A stretch of DNA of 64,000 nt from G963665925 sp963665925. GTDB lineage: Bacteria; Bacillota; Clostridia; Peptostreptococcales; Acidaminobacteraceae. The stretch lies in contig OY762511.1 of assembly GCA_963665925.1 (NCBI GenBank), positions 3,224,001 through 3,288,000 of the forward strand, in the 5' to 3' direction. The translations under genes were made by a program, and so were the position numbers. Within the stretch, counting starts at the first letter, position 1. Each line of letters starts with the position of its first letter. A model generated the notes under the pieces. That model was not told where the DNA came from. It saw nothing but the letters and a program-made list of their open reading frames with translations, and made no database searches. This document shows, one piece after another, positions 53,033-62,664 of this stretch.

Positions 53033-54163
53033 ATGCAGTCATTAATCATAAAAATCATCTCAATACTGCTGGTGGTTATGCCGCTGCAGCAGGAAAGACC
53101 GGAAGCGCCCGAGGTTGAGCTGACGCCTTCGCAGGTTTGGGCAGAGGCCCAGCTTTCTCAAATGAATCTGCCTCAAAAAATCGGGCAGATGATTCTGACC
53201 GGAATCGACGGCAAAATCATGACAGATGACGAACGGCGTATGATTCACAGTGGCCAGATCGGTGGCATCATCTTTTTAGGTCACAATGTCAAATCAGAAA
53301 GCCAGTTTATGGACTTGGTGGGTAACGTTTCGCAAGGAAGCGATATTCCCCTCATACTCGCAATAGATCAGGAGGGGGGACGTGTTCAGCGTCTGCCGCT
53401 TGACAGAAGTGATTTTCCCAGCGCCCTTGAAATTGGCAGTAGGCCCGAATCGGCATTTGACCAGGGGCAAGTCCTTGGAAGTGCAGTTAAACGTTTTGGT
53501 CTCAATGTCAACCTGGCCCCGGTGCTTGATGTGTTCAGCAATCCCCAGAACAAGGTCATTGGTAACAGGGCTTTTGGACGAACACCGGAAACAGTTGCAT
53601 ATGTAGGTGTGGATGTCATGCAGGGCATACAGAGTCAGGGCATAGCCGCCTGTGTTAAACATTTTCCAGGCCATGGCGATACGACCGTGGATTCGCATGT
53701 AGGACTGCCTGTGATTGAATATGATGCCAAGAGACTGATGGCGTTTGAGTGGATTCCCTTTAAAAGGGCCATTGATGCGGGGGCAGATATCATCATGACA
53801 GCCCACGTGCTCATACCGGCCCTCGATGACAAGTATCCTGCAACACTTTCAGGTACAATTGTGGGGGACTATCTCCGAGGCCAACTCGGTTATGATGGCG
53901 TCGTCATGACAGATGACCTTGTCATGGGTGCCATATCAAAAAAATACACCTATAGTGAAGCTGTAAGACTCGCTGTAGAAGCGGGTGTGGATATGCTTCT
54001 TATTTCCAGTAACGATTATGTGGATGAAATCCAGCATACGCTTTACAGTGCAGTAAAGGACGGCGAGATGGATGAAGCCCGTATTGACGCATCCGTTATG
54101 AGAATACTCGAACTTAAGTACAAATATATTGTTGAGTCACAAGAAGAAAATTCGGTGGATTAG
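53033..54163 (+). CDS. GH3 beta-N-acetylhexosaminidase (NagZ-like)
   Basis: The 376-residue protein removes N-acetylglucosamine from peptidoglycan fragments or chitin-type sugars. It has AIDQEGGRVQRL, the acid/base loop KHFPGHGDTTVDSH and the nucleophile in VVMTDDLVMGAI. The N-terminus is hydrophobic (LIIKIISILLVVMPL), so it is probably exported, as in Gram-positive NagZ. The last bases lie inside the bidirectional terminator shared with the next gene. Confidence 0.9.
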   Translation: MQSLIIKIISILLVVMPLQQERPEAPEVELTPSQVWAEAQLSQMNLPQKIGQMILTGIDGKIMTDDERRMIHSGQIGGIIFLGHNVKSESQFMDLVGNVSQGSDIPLILAIDQEGGRVQRLPLDRSDFPSALEIGSRPESAFDQGQVLGSAVKRFGLNVNLAPVLDVFSNPQNKVIGNRAFGRTPETVAYVGVDVMQGIQSQGIAACVKHFPGHGDTTVDSHVGLPVIEYDAKRLMAFEWIPFKRAIDAGADIIMTAHVLIPALDDKYPATLSGTIVGDYLRGQLGYDGVVMTDDLVMGAISKKYTYSEAVRLAVEAGVDMLLISSNDYVDEIQHTLYSAVKDGEMDEARIDASVMRILELKYKYIVESQEENSVD

Positions 54164-54178
54164 TATCCACCGAATTTT
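54147..54178. terminator. Bidirectional terminator containing both stop codons
   Basis: Perfect 14-base arms AAAATTCGGTGGAT (54147-54160) and ATCCACCGAATTTT (54165-54178) around TAGT. The stop codons of both convergent genes lie in or next to the loop, and the arms encode the last residues of each protein. Confidence 0.88.
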
Positions 54179-55227
54179 TCAATTAGGGCTTGGAGCGTGG
54201 TAATGTCATTTTCGTCTATTTGAGGCATTTCAATGCTGTCAATGGCGTTGAACTGACTGAGTCTGTATTCAAGCGCATAGGTGAAGTGCATCAGGGTGTT
54301 TTCCGATTCATCCACTGGCATGGACATGTTGAAGTCAAGCCAGAGCATTTTTGGTATGTTCAAGCTGGATACGCCAATTTTGTACGTAAAAGATGAGTCA
54401 GCAAGCATGGTGAACATGTCTTCGAGTTCATTTCGCAGATCGCTGTCTGGATTGTCCAGGTCGGCAAGATTCTTTTTCAGTGTTTTGATTTCCATATCCA
54501 GATCTTCGGCAATGAGTCCTTCGTTCAGCTCTGCGATTTCAAAGAGCAGGGTCTGTCCTTTTTCATTGCTTAGGATTGCAGCAAACATATCTGCATAGAG
54601 ATCGATGAGGGTTTCAGCTGTGAGACGGACCTCTATGACTTTAAGCGTTTGTGCATAGCCATTGTCGTCCATGATGTAGTCGTCAGCATAACGCAGGGTT
54701 TCTTTGTTAAGATAATCCTTTAAAATTCTTACACTGTCCTCCTTGTGTTCCTCCAGTACATCGTAAAGGCGTGTCATGAAGTTGTCTGGAAGTGTTATTC
54801 CAAATGCGTTTTCAAGGTCTTCGGCTTTTATAAGAATGTAGTTGCCGAGGATTGGGTATTTAAAAAGTAGGGTGTCGTCTACGACATATGCTTCGATGAC
54901 CATTTCCATTCCGGACATATCCAGTGTTTCGATGAGAGACATTTGAAAATCATCCGGCTTCATAACCACATCGGAACTCAGTTTTACCGCCATATTGCTG
55001 TACATTTTCAGCATGGCCTTCAGTTCGGGTGGTATTTCCGTATCACTTGTGATATCTACATCGATTTTTCCAGTTACATCTGCGTGATAGGATTGAAGCT
55101 TTCCACTGCTGTCGAGCAAACGATCAATCCGCTCTTGGGCAGTAAGATCTAAGGCGTTGTTCAAGGCAAGTCCTGCGAGAATGGCAATGATAAGAATGCC
55201 AGCTGCTAGTAATTTTTGATTTTTCAT
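54160..55227 (-). CDS. Membrane-anchored extracytoplasmic protein of unknown function
   Basis: The 355-residue product has an N-terminal hydrophobic anchor (LLAAGILIIAILAGLALNNAL, residues 6-26) and then an acidic, mostly soluble region. Patterns such as LQSYHADVTGKIDVD and SSDVVMKPDDFQMSL recall LppX/LolA-like half-barrel proteins, but I cannot assign a family. The start is preceded by AGGAGG. It overlaps the convergent GH3 gene by four bases at the stop codons. Confidence 0.8.
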   Translation of the reverse strand: MKNQKLLAAGILIIAILAGLALNNALDLTAQERIDRLLDSSGKLQSYHADVTGKIDVDITSDTEIPPELKAMLKMYSNMAVKLSSDVVMKPDDFQMSLIETLDMSGMEMVIEAYVVDDTLLFKYPILGNYILIKAEDLENAFGITLPDNFMTRLYDVLEEHKEDSVRILKDYLNKETLRYADDYIMDDNGYAQTLKVIEVRLTAETLIDLYADMFAAILSNEKGQTLLFEIAELNEGLIAEDLDMEIKTLKKNLADLDNPDSDLRNELEDMFTMLADSSFTYKIGVSSLNIPKMLWLDFNMSMPVDESENTLMHFTYALEYRLSQFNAIDSIEMPQIDENDITTLQALIEKFGGY

Positions 55228-55410
55228 GTTTTCCTCCTAATGATGCTGAAAATGTGTAAATGTCAATTCTTAAGCCATATCAAAAAACCATTACGAAATT
55301 AAAGATAAAAAAAGGGGTTTTAATTTCTATGACGAATGGATAAATATGTGATAGCTTTTACTATTATATATCGGAAGTGTGACCGTGCAGTGTACAAGAG
55401 AGGTAATAAT

Positions 55411-55767
55411 ATGCAGATTTTGCACTTGGAGTATAGTGCTTTCTTCAGAAAGATTATACATGACATGCTCATAGAGTCGGGATTTAATGCAATATCTACA
55501 AAAAGTGGTCAGGAAGCCTATAAGGTACTGGCCCAGGATGATATTGATTTGATTATAACAGGACTTGAACTTGCAGATATGACAGGCGAAGCTCTGATTG
55601 AGGAGCTTAGGGACTCGAAATATCAGAATATCCCCATTGTCGTCATTACCGCGTCCGATATGACAGAAGTACGACAGCGACTAAAAGGCGTTTTTATAGA
55701 TGACTTCATTCTCAAGCCTCAGCTGACACAAGAAAGGCTGGAAGATGTCATAAACCGACTGATATGA
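55411..55767 (+). CDS. Degenerate response-regulator receiver protein
   Basis: The 118-residue single-domain CheY-like protein (MQILHLEYSAFFRKIIHDML..) keeps the switch threonine (VVITASD) and lysine (FILKP). The usual acidic pair after beta-1 reads LE, and the phospho-acceptor position is glycine (DLIITGLEL). It should not be phosphorylated in the normal way and is probably a pseudo-receiver. AGAGAGG precedes the start at 55411. An attenuator-like hairpin and a large translocase-like gene follow. Confidence 0.87.
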   Translation: MQILHLEYSAFFRKIIHDMLIESGFNAISTKSGQEAYKVLAQDDIDLIITGLELADMTGEALIEELRDSKYQNIPIVVITASDMTEVRQRLKGVFIDDFILKPQLTQERLEDVINRLI

Positions 55768-55832
55768 TAAGTCAGAGCATCATATGACATAGGCGCTGCA
55801 CTGCAAATGGGCAAAAATTGAACAGGACCTCG

Positions 55833-55866
55833 AACCTCCAGCTTAAGTTGGAGGTTTGAATATTTT
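55833..55866 (+). terminator. Terminator or attenuator before the translocase-like gene
   Basis: AACCTCCAGCTT pairs with AAGTTGGAGGTT (one G-T pair), followed by TGAATATTTTTT. Only 33 bases remain to the next start codon, too few for a separate promoter. Confidence 0.82.
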
Positions 55867-55868
55867 TT

Positions 55869-55896
55869 GGGGTATTAATCCCACAAGGAGTGTGGG
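55869..55896 (+). promoter_or_regulatory. Hairpin that holds the ribosome site in its loop
   Basis: CCCACA (55880-55885) and TGTGGG (55891-55896) enclose the loop AGGAG, the ribosome site of the next gene. An upstream GGGG (55869-55872) could instead pair with CCC (55880-55882) and open this stem. Possible translational control. Confidence 0.55.
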
Positions 55897-55899
55897 CGT

Positions 55900-58716
55900 A
55901 TGAGAAGACAAAGGCTGCTAATTGCATATTATTACTTCATCGGATTGTATACGGCAGTTTTGTTCGGACTGGGCTTTGCGCTTTTTAACGTAGAAGTAGG
56001 TACGGAAAAGCTCCCAATCATCTATGTAATCTTTCCATTCCTGGACGCCATAACTGCGGTCATCATGATCAAGACAATCACAAGGAAGGGCTTAAAACGC
56101 TTTTTTATCCTCTTCTTAGCAACCGTTGCATGTCTTCATTTGATGCTTGTGCCCATTTACGCGCAGCTTGTAAGCGGAGGCATATTTTATGGCATCATGC
56201 TGGTTGCTATGATTGCCATGAGTGAGAACTTGCTTTTTACAAGAACGTACCTGGTGCAGGAAGTGCTTACACTTGAAGAACTGAAAAAATGGATTCCCAT
56301 TGCGATTAGCTTTGGGGCTGTCGGCGCCCTTACGGGTGGTGTAATGCTCAGACTTGCAGAAGGGAGACTTCCTGCAAGCATAATCTTCATATTGACTTAC
56401 CCTGTTTTTCTTATGAGTGTGTGGATCGCCATCAAGCTATTCAAGGAATTTAGTGTGAAAAATACTGAAATATTTTCAAAGAGAAGAGTAACGGTAAGGT
56501 CTATCTGGAAATACAGTACAGGTCAGATTTTCCTGCCTCTGCTCATCTTCTGTGTTGCTATTATAGCAATATCAGATACCGTGAATGAATATTTTTTTCA
56601 TTACTACTCAACGAAGACACTGGGTAGCCTTGAGAACATTACAGGTTTTCTGGGGGTTTTCCTGGCGCTCCGCTACAGTCTGGAGCTGGTGCTCAATGTG
56701 TTCGTTTATCATAGACTTGTAAAAAAAATAGGGTCCATCAACATCATGCCCCTATTGCTGATTGCTGCAGCGGCAGGTCTTGCAACCGTAAGCCTGTCTG
56801 AATATGGCCTTGCGTTTGCCTTATTGGGCAGAATAATTTCTACTGTAGCAGTCATCGGGATGATGGTCTATTTGCTTGAGGTTTTCTACCAATTGCTTGA
56901 TCCCCTCTATCGGCCTTCTCTGGTCACCGTAGTGGGCTATATTGATGCCTTTTCAGGCTATGCCATAGGCGGCGGAATTCTATTGCTGCATACCCAGTGG
57001 CATATGAGCAGAACCGTACTTGTAGCCTTTCTGGCAGTTCTTCTTTTGGTTTTGGCAGTCGTCTGGTCAAGGAACAAAAGGGGATTCATAGACATTCTGA
57101 ATGCATCCCAGAGTGTGGAGCTGACATCCTCTGTAGAGGAGCTCATTGGCAGCAGTGATACTACTGGGGTACTGCGCAATCTTCTTGAGGAAGCAAAGCG
57201 CGGCAGCCGTTCTGAAAGACTTTTTCTGCTATACGCTATAAAAAAGAAAAAACCGAGTGAACAGGTAACCTGGTTAAGCGAGCTCTTTGATATTTCGGAA
57301 ATGGAAATACGTGTCGCGATTCTTGAACACATTTTTGAAAAAAGGCTGTTCGAGTTCAGTCCTGACCTCTATGCCCATGAGCTGAATGACGAATTTAAGA
57401 ACTGGCTGGTCGTGAAGTGCTTCATTAACTATCCCTACCTGCGTGATAAGCTGATATACAGCAAGCTGAGGGAAGTCATAAGGGATACACCGCCCAAGGA
57501 TGAAGCGACCCGTCAAATGATGCGGTACATGTTTGAAGAGATAAAATCAGCCTACGAACCGGTTTTGACTGCAATTGACAAAAGGAATCATATTGAAGAC
57601 GAGGTCCTGCTGGGAACCGTTATAAAGGCATATGGTTCAATGGAGCAAAGTGTCCATATCGCTTGGTTTTCTAAAGGGAAAATCTATACACCGGAAGTCA
57701 ACGCAGCCTACGATGCCCAAGTGGGATACCGTGCCCTCATGTATTTTGCCCAGCGTATGGATTATCTGACAATCCAGTCTGTAGTGGGTGCTTATGACCA
57801 TGAAGTCCTGGAACAAACGCTTACAGGCGATACCATTTCTCACCGGCTTTGTGTGGCGCAGTCCCAATGTCATAATAGACGGGACTTCTCGGCGGTTGAA
57901 AGCCTGACACAAATGCTTATTTTCACACTGAACTGCAAACAAAATGTCAAAGCAGATCACCTGACGGCAGAACTGGTGGGTTCAGAGCTCAACAAGGTCA
58001 TCTATGCCATCGAAGCCGTTTTGGTCAACCACATGCTTGAAAAGAACAGCATTAAACTCATGGCAAACAGCTATGACTATATAGTTCATCCTGAGAAGAA
58101 ACAAGTCCTCATTGAAATGATTCGCGGCGTAAGAAAAGACACACAGGCCAATTTGGTCATAGATTTGCTGGAAAGAAATGCGCAGGTTCTTGGTCATTCA
58201 AGCTTTGCCTATGAATTTGGAGATGCAGACAGCTGGCTTGAAACACTCATTGAATACAATAGAGGTGGTCGCGTGAATGCGGAAAGAAAAAAAGAAATCG
58301 ACTTTATGATTGCACTGAAGTCTATTCCTATGTTTGAAACACTGGATATTGATACGCTGAAAAAACTTACGGAAATTGTCACTGTAGGGTATTTGAATTC
58401 GGGAGATACGATTGTTCAGCGCGGTGAACCTGGAAAGAAATTCTACATGCTGATGAAAGGCAGTGCGGCAGTTTATGTAAATGAGAAAGAGCCGCCCATT
58501 GCCAAAATCAATGAAGGCGAAATGATTGGCGAACTGGGTGTCATCAACAATGACATGCGGACTGCAACAGTCAAGGCAGATGGTCCTGTAGAGCTTCTTT
58601 CAATGGAGGGGGATGCATTTCTCGAACTTGTCAAAAAGAACTCTGCAATCAGCATGGCTGTCATTAAAATGCTCTCCTTCAGACTGACGGGAATGCTAAG
58701 GGCCAAGGGGCGCTAG
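55900..58716 (+). CDS. Nucleotide-translocase-like membrane protein with cNMP-binding domain
   Basis: The 938-residue protein has an N-terminal 12-segment membrane domain (about 1-400) that resembles MFS or ATP/ADP-carrier (Npt)-like proteins, a long helical, HEAT-like cytoplasmic region (about 420-790) and a C-terminal cyclic-nucleotide-binding domain (about 800-930). The last has the phosphate-binding cassette GELGVINNDMRTATV with conserved G-E and R. The fusion suggests a transporter or membrane receptor gated by cAMP-like ligand. Neither substrate nor ligand is known. The neighbour upstream encodes a pseudo-receiver. Confidence 0.8.
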   Translation: MRRQRLLIAYYYFIGLYTAVLFGLGFALFNVEVGTEKLPIIYVIFPFLDAITAVIMIKTITRKGLKRFFILFLATVACLHLMLVPIYAQLVSGGIFYGIMLVAMIAMSENLLFTRTYLVQEVLTLEELKKWIPIAISFGAVGALTGGVMLRLAEGRLPASIIFILTYPVFLMSVWIAIKLFKEFSVKNTEIFSKRRVTVRSIWKYSTGQIFLPLLIFCVAIIAISDTVNEYFFHYYSTKTLGSLENITGFLGVFLALRYSLELVLNVFVYHRLVKKIGSINIMPLLLIAAAAGLATVSLSEYGLAFALLGRIISTVAVIGMMVYLLEVFYQLLDPLYRPSLVTVVGYIDAFSGYAIGGGILLLHTQWHMSRTVLVAFLAVLLLVLAVVWSRNKRGFIDILNASQSVELTSSVEELIGSSDTTGVLRNLLEEAKRGSRSERLFLLYAIKKKKPSEQVTWLSELFDISEMEIRVAILEHIFEKRLFEFSPDLYAHELNDEFKNWLVVKCFINYPYLRDKLIYSKLREVIRDTPPKDEATRQMMRYMFEEIKSAYEPVLTAIDKRNHIEDEVLLGTVIKAYGSMEQSVHIAWFSKGKIYTPEVNAAYDAQVGYRALMYFAQRMDYLTIQSVVGAYDHEVLEQTLTGDTISHRLCVAQSQCHNRRDFSAVESLTQMLIFTLNCKQNVKADHLTAELVGSELNKVIYAIEAVLVNHMLEKNSIKLMANSYDYIVHPEKKQVLIEMIRGVRKDTQANLVIDLLERNAQVLGHSSFAYEFGDADSWLETLIEYNRGGRVNAERKKEIDFMIALKSIPMFETLDIDTLKKLTEIVTVGYLNSGDTIVQRGEPGKKFYMLMKGSAAVYVNEKEPPIAKINEGEMIGELGVINNDMRTATVKADGPVELLSMEGDAFLELVKKNSAISMAVIKMLSFRLTGMLRAKGR

Positions 58717-58806
58717 CATGAACCTGGGATATAGTGTGCAGAGGGCATATATGATATCATAAAAAGTGCTTGAGCATAATTGACAGCATAAAGAAAGGCA
58801 ATGGAT

Positions 58807-60969
58807 ATGAAAAAAGTATTGGTTATAGCAGAAAAACCCTCAGTAGGAAGAGATATTGCCCGCGTACTTGGCTGTACAAGCCAGAAACAGGGATATTTTG
58901 AAGGCGATAAATATATCGTGACTTGGGCGCTGGGACACCTTGTCACACTGGCTGATCCTGAGGCATACGATAAACGATTCGCAACCTGGCGTCTTGAAGA
59001 CCTGCCGATCATGCCGGCTAAGATGAAGCTGATAGTCATGAAGGGGTCTGGGAAGCAGTTCAGCACCATTAAAGGACTGGTTGAAAGGCGTGACTTGGCA
59101 TATGTGGTAATCGCGACAGATGCAGGGCGTGAAGGGGAACTCGTAGCCAGGTGGATACTCTATAAGGCGCATTCCAAGCTGCCTATGAAGCGTTTATGGA
59201 TTTCATCGGTTACGGACAAGGCCATACGCGATGGATTTAAAAACTTAAGGAATGCAGGGCTCTATGACAACCTGTTCCACGCGGCGGAAGCCCGTGCCCA
59301 TGCCGACTGGATTGTCGGTATCAATGCATCGCGAGCGCTTACGACAAAGTACAATGCACAGCTTTCTTGCGGGCGCGTACAGACACCGACCCTTGCCATG
59401 GTGGCACAGCGAGATGAAGCCATTAAGGCATTCAAACCAAAGGCTTATTATGAAATCAGTGCAGTTACGGAAAAAGGCACATTTAAGTGGGCTGATCATC
59501 ATGGCAATACGCAGACCTTTTCTAAGGAGAAAGCGGAAGGCATCAAGGCAGAGTTGGTAGGTATGCGCCTTGAAGTGTCAGATGTAAAAAGTCGGGAAAT
59601 ACGAAAATTCGCACCTGAGCTCTACGATCTGACAACATTGCAGATGGACGCCCATAAGGCCTATGGCTACTCGGCGAAAATGACATTATCCATTATGCAG
59701 CGCTTATATGAACAGCACAAGGTGCTGACTTATCCGAGAACAGACAGCAGATATTTGACTGCGGATATGGTGGACACCCTGGAGGAAAGAATCAAGGCTT
59801 GCGGCGTTGGGCCATTCAGTTCGGCGGCATTCAAAATTCTGCGTGGCGGCATAAAGCCTTCAGGCAGGTTTGTTGATGATAAAAAGGTGTCCGATCACCA
59901 TGCGATTGTTCCAACGGAAGAATCGCCGTTTTTGGGAAGTCTTGATACAGACGAGCGCAGGATATATGAAATGGTCGTACAGCGGTTTCTTGCTGTTTTC
60001 ATGCCGCCGTATGTGACCAACCAGACGACAGTTCAGGCCAAGGCAGGAAAGCACGTGTTCTCTGTAAAGGGCAGTGTGTCTGTCAGCCAGGGTTGGCATA
60101 GCCTATACGGCAATGAAAAAACAAGCGAGGATTCCCAACTGGGTTCAGGTGGCTTTAAGGTTGGAGACCGTATTGAAGTAGGAAAGTATCAGGTTAAAGA
60201 AGGGCATACCGCACCGCCACCATTATTCAATGAGGGAACACTGCTCAAAGCTATGGAAAGCCCTGTCCAATACCTGGATGTCAAAGATTCCGACTACAGC
60301 AGAATTTTGGGTGAAACTGGCGGTATTGGTACCGTTGCAACGCGTGCAGACATTATAGAAAAGCTGTTTTCGAGCTTTCTTATTGAACAGACTTCCTTAG
60401 GGATTCGTGCTACTTCAAAAGGGAAACAGCTTTTGAATCTGGTTCCAGAGGCACTCAAATCGCCTGATTTGACGGCCGAGTGGGAACTTAAGCTGAATGC
60501 AATTGCCAAAGGGCATGAAAAGAAAGAGGATTTCGTTAAAGAGATGCGCACCTTCACAAAAAGTGCCGTGGCTGAAATAGAGAAGAGTGCAAAAACATAC
60601 AAGCATGATAATCTGACCCGGGAAAAGTGTCCGGAATGCGGAAAATACTTATTGAAGGTGAAGGGCAAGCGCGGAGAACTCTATGTCTGCCAAGATCGGG
60701 ACTGCGGCTATAGGAAGTCCATATCGCGTGTTACAAACGCCCGATGTCCCAACTGTCACAAAAAAATGAAAATGGTTGGACAAGGCGAAGGAAAGAAATT
60801 CGTCTGCAAATGTGGCTACAGTGAGAAACTGTCTTCCTTCAACAAGCGAAAGAAGGAAGAAGGCAAGAAAGGCAACATGAAGGATGTCAGGAAGTATATG
60901 AAGTCAAATGACTCAGATGCACCCTTCAATACTGCGATGGCCGATAAACTGAAGGATCTCTTTAAGTAG
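58807..60969 (+). CDS. topB: DNA topoisomerase III (type IA)
   Basis: The 720-residue enzyme relaxes and decatenates DNA by cutting one strand. The TOPRIM start (VLVIAEKPSVGRDIARVLG), ATDAGREGELVARWI, and the active tyrosine in LTYPRTDSRYL are present. At the C-terminus two zinc ribbons follow (CPECGKY..CQDRDCGY, CPNCHKK..CKCGY). AAAGG favours the ATG at 58807 over 58801. Confidence 0.94.
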   Translation: MKKVLVIAEKPSVGRDIARVLGCTSQKQGYFEGDKYIVTWALGHLVTLADPEAYDKRFATWRLEDLPIMPAKMKLIVMKGSGKQFSTIKGLVERRDLAYVVIATDAGREGELVARWILYKAHSKLPMKRLWISSVTDKAIRDGFKNLRNAGLYDNLFHAAEARAHADWIVGINASRALTTKYNAQLSCGRVQTPTLAMVAQRDEAIKAFKPKAYYEISAVTEKGTFKWADHHGNTQTFSKEKAEGIKAELVGMRLEVSDVKSREIRKFAPELYDLTTLQMDAHKAYGYSAKMTLSIMQRLYEQHKVLTYPRTDSRYLTADMVDTLEERIKACGVGPFSSAAFKILRGGIKPSGRFVDDKKVSDHHAIVPTEESPFLGSLDTDERRIYEMVVQRFLAVFMPPYVTNQTTVQAKAGKHVFSVKGSVSVSQGWHSLYGNEKTSEDSQLGSGGFKVGDRIEVGKYQVKEGHTAPPPLFNEGTLLKAMESPVQYLDVKDSDYSRILGETGGIGTVATRADIIEKLFSSFLIEQTSLGIRATSKGKQLLNLVPEALKSPDLTAEWELKLNAIAKGHEKKEDFVKEMRTFTKSAVAEIEKSAKTYKHDNLTREKCPECGKYLLKVKGKRGELYVCQDRDCGYRKSISRVTNARCPNCHKKMKMVGQGEGKKFVCKCGYSEKLSSFNKRKKEEGKKGNMKDVRKYMKSNDSDAPFNTAMADKLKDLFK

Positions 60970-61033
60970 CAGCCGAACTTGGGTGTGTCAGCACTTTTAG
61001 ATGTATGACGGTTACAAGATAGGAGTGGACATA

Positions 61034-62533
61034 ATGAAACTGAGGACTAAACTGAACCTGATTGCTCTGGTGGTCACGGCGTGTATGCTGGTGATTGTAA
61101 GCTACAGTATGAGAAGTACCGTTATGAAAAGCTATCTTGAAGTGGAAAGGGATGTTTTTGACCATAACATGACAATCTTCCGAGAAAACATCAATGAAGA
61201 GCTTGTACACCTTGAAACCGCTTTATCTGACTGGGCGAAATGGGATGCTTCCTATGACTTCATTCATGGTGATAACGACACCTTTATTGAAGAGAACATA
61301 AGTATATCGGCATATCGGGATCTGGACCTCAACTACATTGCTATTTACTCCCCAGACAACATTCTTTTGTACGGCATGCACTACAATGAAGATGAAGATG
61401 CTCTTGAGCCTATTTCAGAGGCAGTCAGCGATAGCTTTATTGCATTCAGGCATGAAACAGGGGTACTGCGGGTTGGCGAGGAGCTCATACTTGCCAGTAC
61501 CATGGGAATTACGGACAATGACGCTACAGTTGCAGAGCAGGGACTTATGGTGTTTGCCTACACGCTTGATGAGGATGTTCAAGCGCGAATTGAAAGAGAA
61601 AACGATCTTGAGCTTACTGTGGAAGTGGTTGACAACTATGAGATTCCAAATATGAGAAACCCCTATGAGGTCTATCAGTCTGTTTCCATGGACACTGATA
61701 TCAGTGTGGGTCATGTGCTGGTCAAGATTAGAAACACGGAAGAAGCCATTGATATGGCAACCGTCATGGGAAATAAAATCCAAACCCTGGGCGGAAAATA
61801 TATGAACAGGGTGATTTTGAACCTATTGATAACACTGGCTGTTTTTGAGCTTATCATTCATATCTCCATCGGGAAGATGGTGGTGAACCGGATTATAGAG
61901 CTCAACGATCAGGTCAATGCCATTACGCAAATCAAGTCCTCCTCGGAACGGGTGGATGTACGCGGTGTGGACGAGCTTGGGGAACTGAGTCGAAACATCA
62001 ATGTCATGCTGAGTGAAATCGAAGACATGCATAAGGAAGTTGAGTATCATGCCTACTACGACCCAATGACGGGACTCTACAACAGAAGGATGGGATTTGA
62101 GAAGCTGTCAGAATCCATAACAGCCGTAAAGGTCGGACATGAACCTTTGAGTATCGCTTACCTGGATTTGAATGATCTGAAGAAGACAAACGACAAGTTC
62201 GGTCATAAGCAGGGCGATGCGCTGATTAAGGATACGGTCGAGCTGCTCAATGCTTCCATAGCAGTCCATAAGCATATTGTCCGCATGGGCGGTGATGAGT
62301 TCATGATTGTTTTGCCTGGACTTGACGCCGCGCTTGCTGAGTCGGTTATGGATGATGTCATTAAGTTGGCTGTAGAGGTTAACGCAAACAGTGGGAAGGT
62401 GTATGATATCAGTTTCAGCTATGGTGTTGCACAGTACCAGGATGGTATGGACATAGATCACTTCATTGAGCAGGCTGATGAAAAAATGTACCGCGCAAAA
62501 AAGCTTTATCGAGAGAAGAAACGCATGGATTAA
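61034..62533 (+). CDS. CHASE4-HAMP-GGDEF diguanylate cyclase
   Basis: The 499-residue membrane protein has two membrane segments (about 8-27 and 262-282) that bracket an extracellular CHASE4-type sensor (WAKWDASYDFI). A HAMP linker and a GGDEF domain (about 345-495; YYDPMTGLYNRR, LNDLKKTNDKFGH, RMGGDEFM) follow. It should make c-di-GMP; the RxxD feedback site before GGDEF is not visible. The start at 61034 follows AGGAG. Together with the EAL protein at 17.6 kb it shows c-di-GMP signalling. Confidence 0.92.
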   Translation: MKLRTKLNLIALVVTACMLVIVSYSMRSTVMKSYLEVERDVFDHNMTIFRENINEELVHLETALSDWAKWDASYDFIHGDNDTFIEENISISAYRDLDLNYIAIYSPDNILLYGMHYNEDEDALEPISEAVSDSFIAFRHETGVLRVGEELILASTMGITDNDATVAEQGLMVFAYTLDEDVQARIERENDLELTVEVVDNYEIPNMRNPYEVYQSVSMDTDISVGHVLVKIRNTEEAIDMATVMGNKIQTLGGKYMNRVILNLLITLAVFELIIHISIGKMVVNRIIELNDQVNAITQIKSSSERVDVRGVDELGELSRNINVMLSEIEDMHKEVEYHAYYDPMTGLYNRRMGFEKLSESITAVKVGHEPLSIAYLDLNDLKKTNDKFGHKQGDALIKDTVELLNASIAVHKHIVRMGGDEFMIVLPGLDAALAESVMDDVIKLAVEVNANSGKVYDISFSYGVAQYQDGMDIDHFIEQADEKMYRAKKLYREKKRMD

Positions 62534-62596
62534 TATACATGGTATGAATAATTATACACAAAGAACTAAGAAAAATAAAGAAAGTAAAAGAACTAA

Positions 62597-62636
62597 AAAA
62601 ACCGAAGGACTGCCCGGGTGGCACCTTCGGTTTTCT
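62597..62636. terminator. Bidirectional terminator
   Basis: AAAACCGAAGG pairs with CCTTCGGTTTT, with inner TGCC/GGCA pairing, between convergent genes; A/T tracts on both sides. Confidence 0.85.
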
Positions 62637-62664
62637 ATTTGTTTTGTCTTAAGGCTTAATTGAC

